Source: Aptenodytes patagonicus
Taxonomy: Eukaryota > Chordata > Aves > Sphenisciformes > Spheniscidae
Length of the DNA stretch: 64,000 nucleotides
Direction of reading: 5' to 3'
Assembly (NCBI RefSeq): GCF_965638725.1
Contig: NC_134973.1
Location: forward strand, 6,134,491-6,198,490
In this document: positions 63,991 through 64,000 of the stretch, one piece after another
Layout of the letters: each line of letters starts with the position of its first letter
Position numbering within the stretch: the first letter of the stretch is position 1
Program-made: the position numbers and the translations under genes
Notes under the pieces: model-generated
Told to the model about the DNA's origin: nothing
What the model saw: only the letters and a program-made list of their open reading frames with translations
The model's database searches: none

Positions 63991-64000
63991 CTAAGAGCCA

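Overview
The window reads as a GC-rich, gene-dense stretch of a vertebrate genome, most probably a bird microchromosome. The evidence is compact vertebrate exon-intron structure, CpG-island promoters, a solo LTR of a family I know from neoavian genomes, and a decayed R2-type retrotransposon. Species cannot be read from the sequence. No bacterial features, CRISPR arrays, rRNA or tRNA genes were seen. Most long reading frames here are artefacts of GC-rich sequence with few stops; the real genes are spliced.

Layout: (1) 1-11.4 kb has no recognisable gene. The first 7 kb is GC-rich with short AT-rich islands that look like candidate conserved regulatory elements. A truncated R2-like retrotransposon relic lies at about 8.18-8.72 kb. 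(2) 11.6-29.5 kb, + strand: MIER2, a chromatin co-repressor with ELM2 and SANT domains, in 13 coding exons, with a CpG-island promoter and a 2.4 kb 3' UTR. (3) 29.5-33.8 kb: intergenic, with a solo LTR (30.25-30.79 kb) and an orphan CpG island (31.6-32.1 kb). (4) 34.2-39.1 kb, + strand: PLPP2, a six-exon lipid phosphate phosphatase with all three catalytic motifs. (5) 39.1-47 kb: intergenic, with another orphan CpG island (42.8-43.25 kb) and several AT-rich islands. (6) 47.1-61.6 kb, + strand: a complete 770-aa Groucho/TLE co-repressor in 20 coding exons. (7) 62.6-64.0 kb, - strand: the last four coding exons of a second TLE gene, best matched to TLE2, converging tail-to-tail on the first and running off the window.

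The most interesting observation is a 444-bp inverted duplication shared by the two TLE genes (59,787-60,230 and the reverse complement of 63,543-63,986). It spans two WD40 exons, the whole intron between them and part of a flanking intron, with only about 7 mismatches and no indels by eye. The adjacent exon pairs have diverged normally (last exon about 74% identical). This is the pattern of recent inter-paralogue gene conversion, or else of an assembly error. The tail-to-tail order matches human TLE6-TLE2, so the + strand gene may be the TLE6-position paralogue in full-length Groucho form. MIER2 and the TLEs are both nuclear co-repressors, but no functional link among the neighbouring genes is implied.
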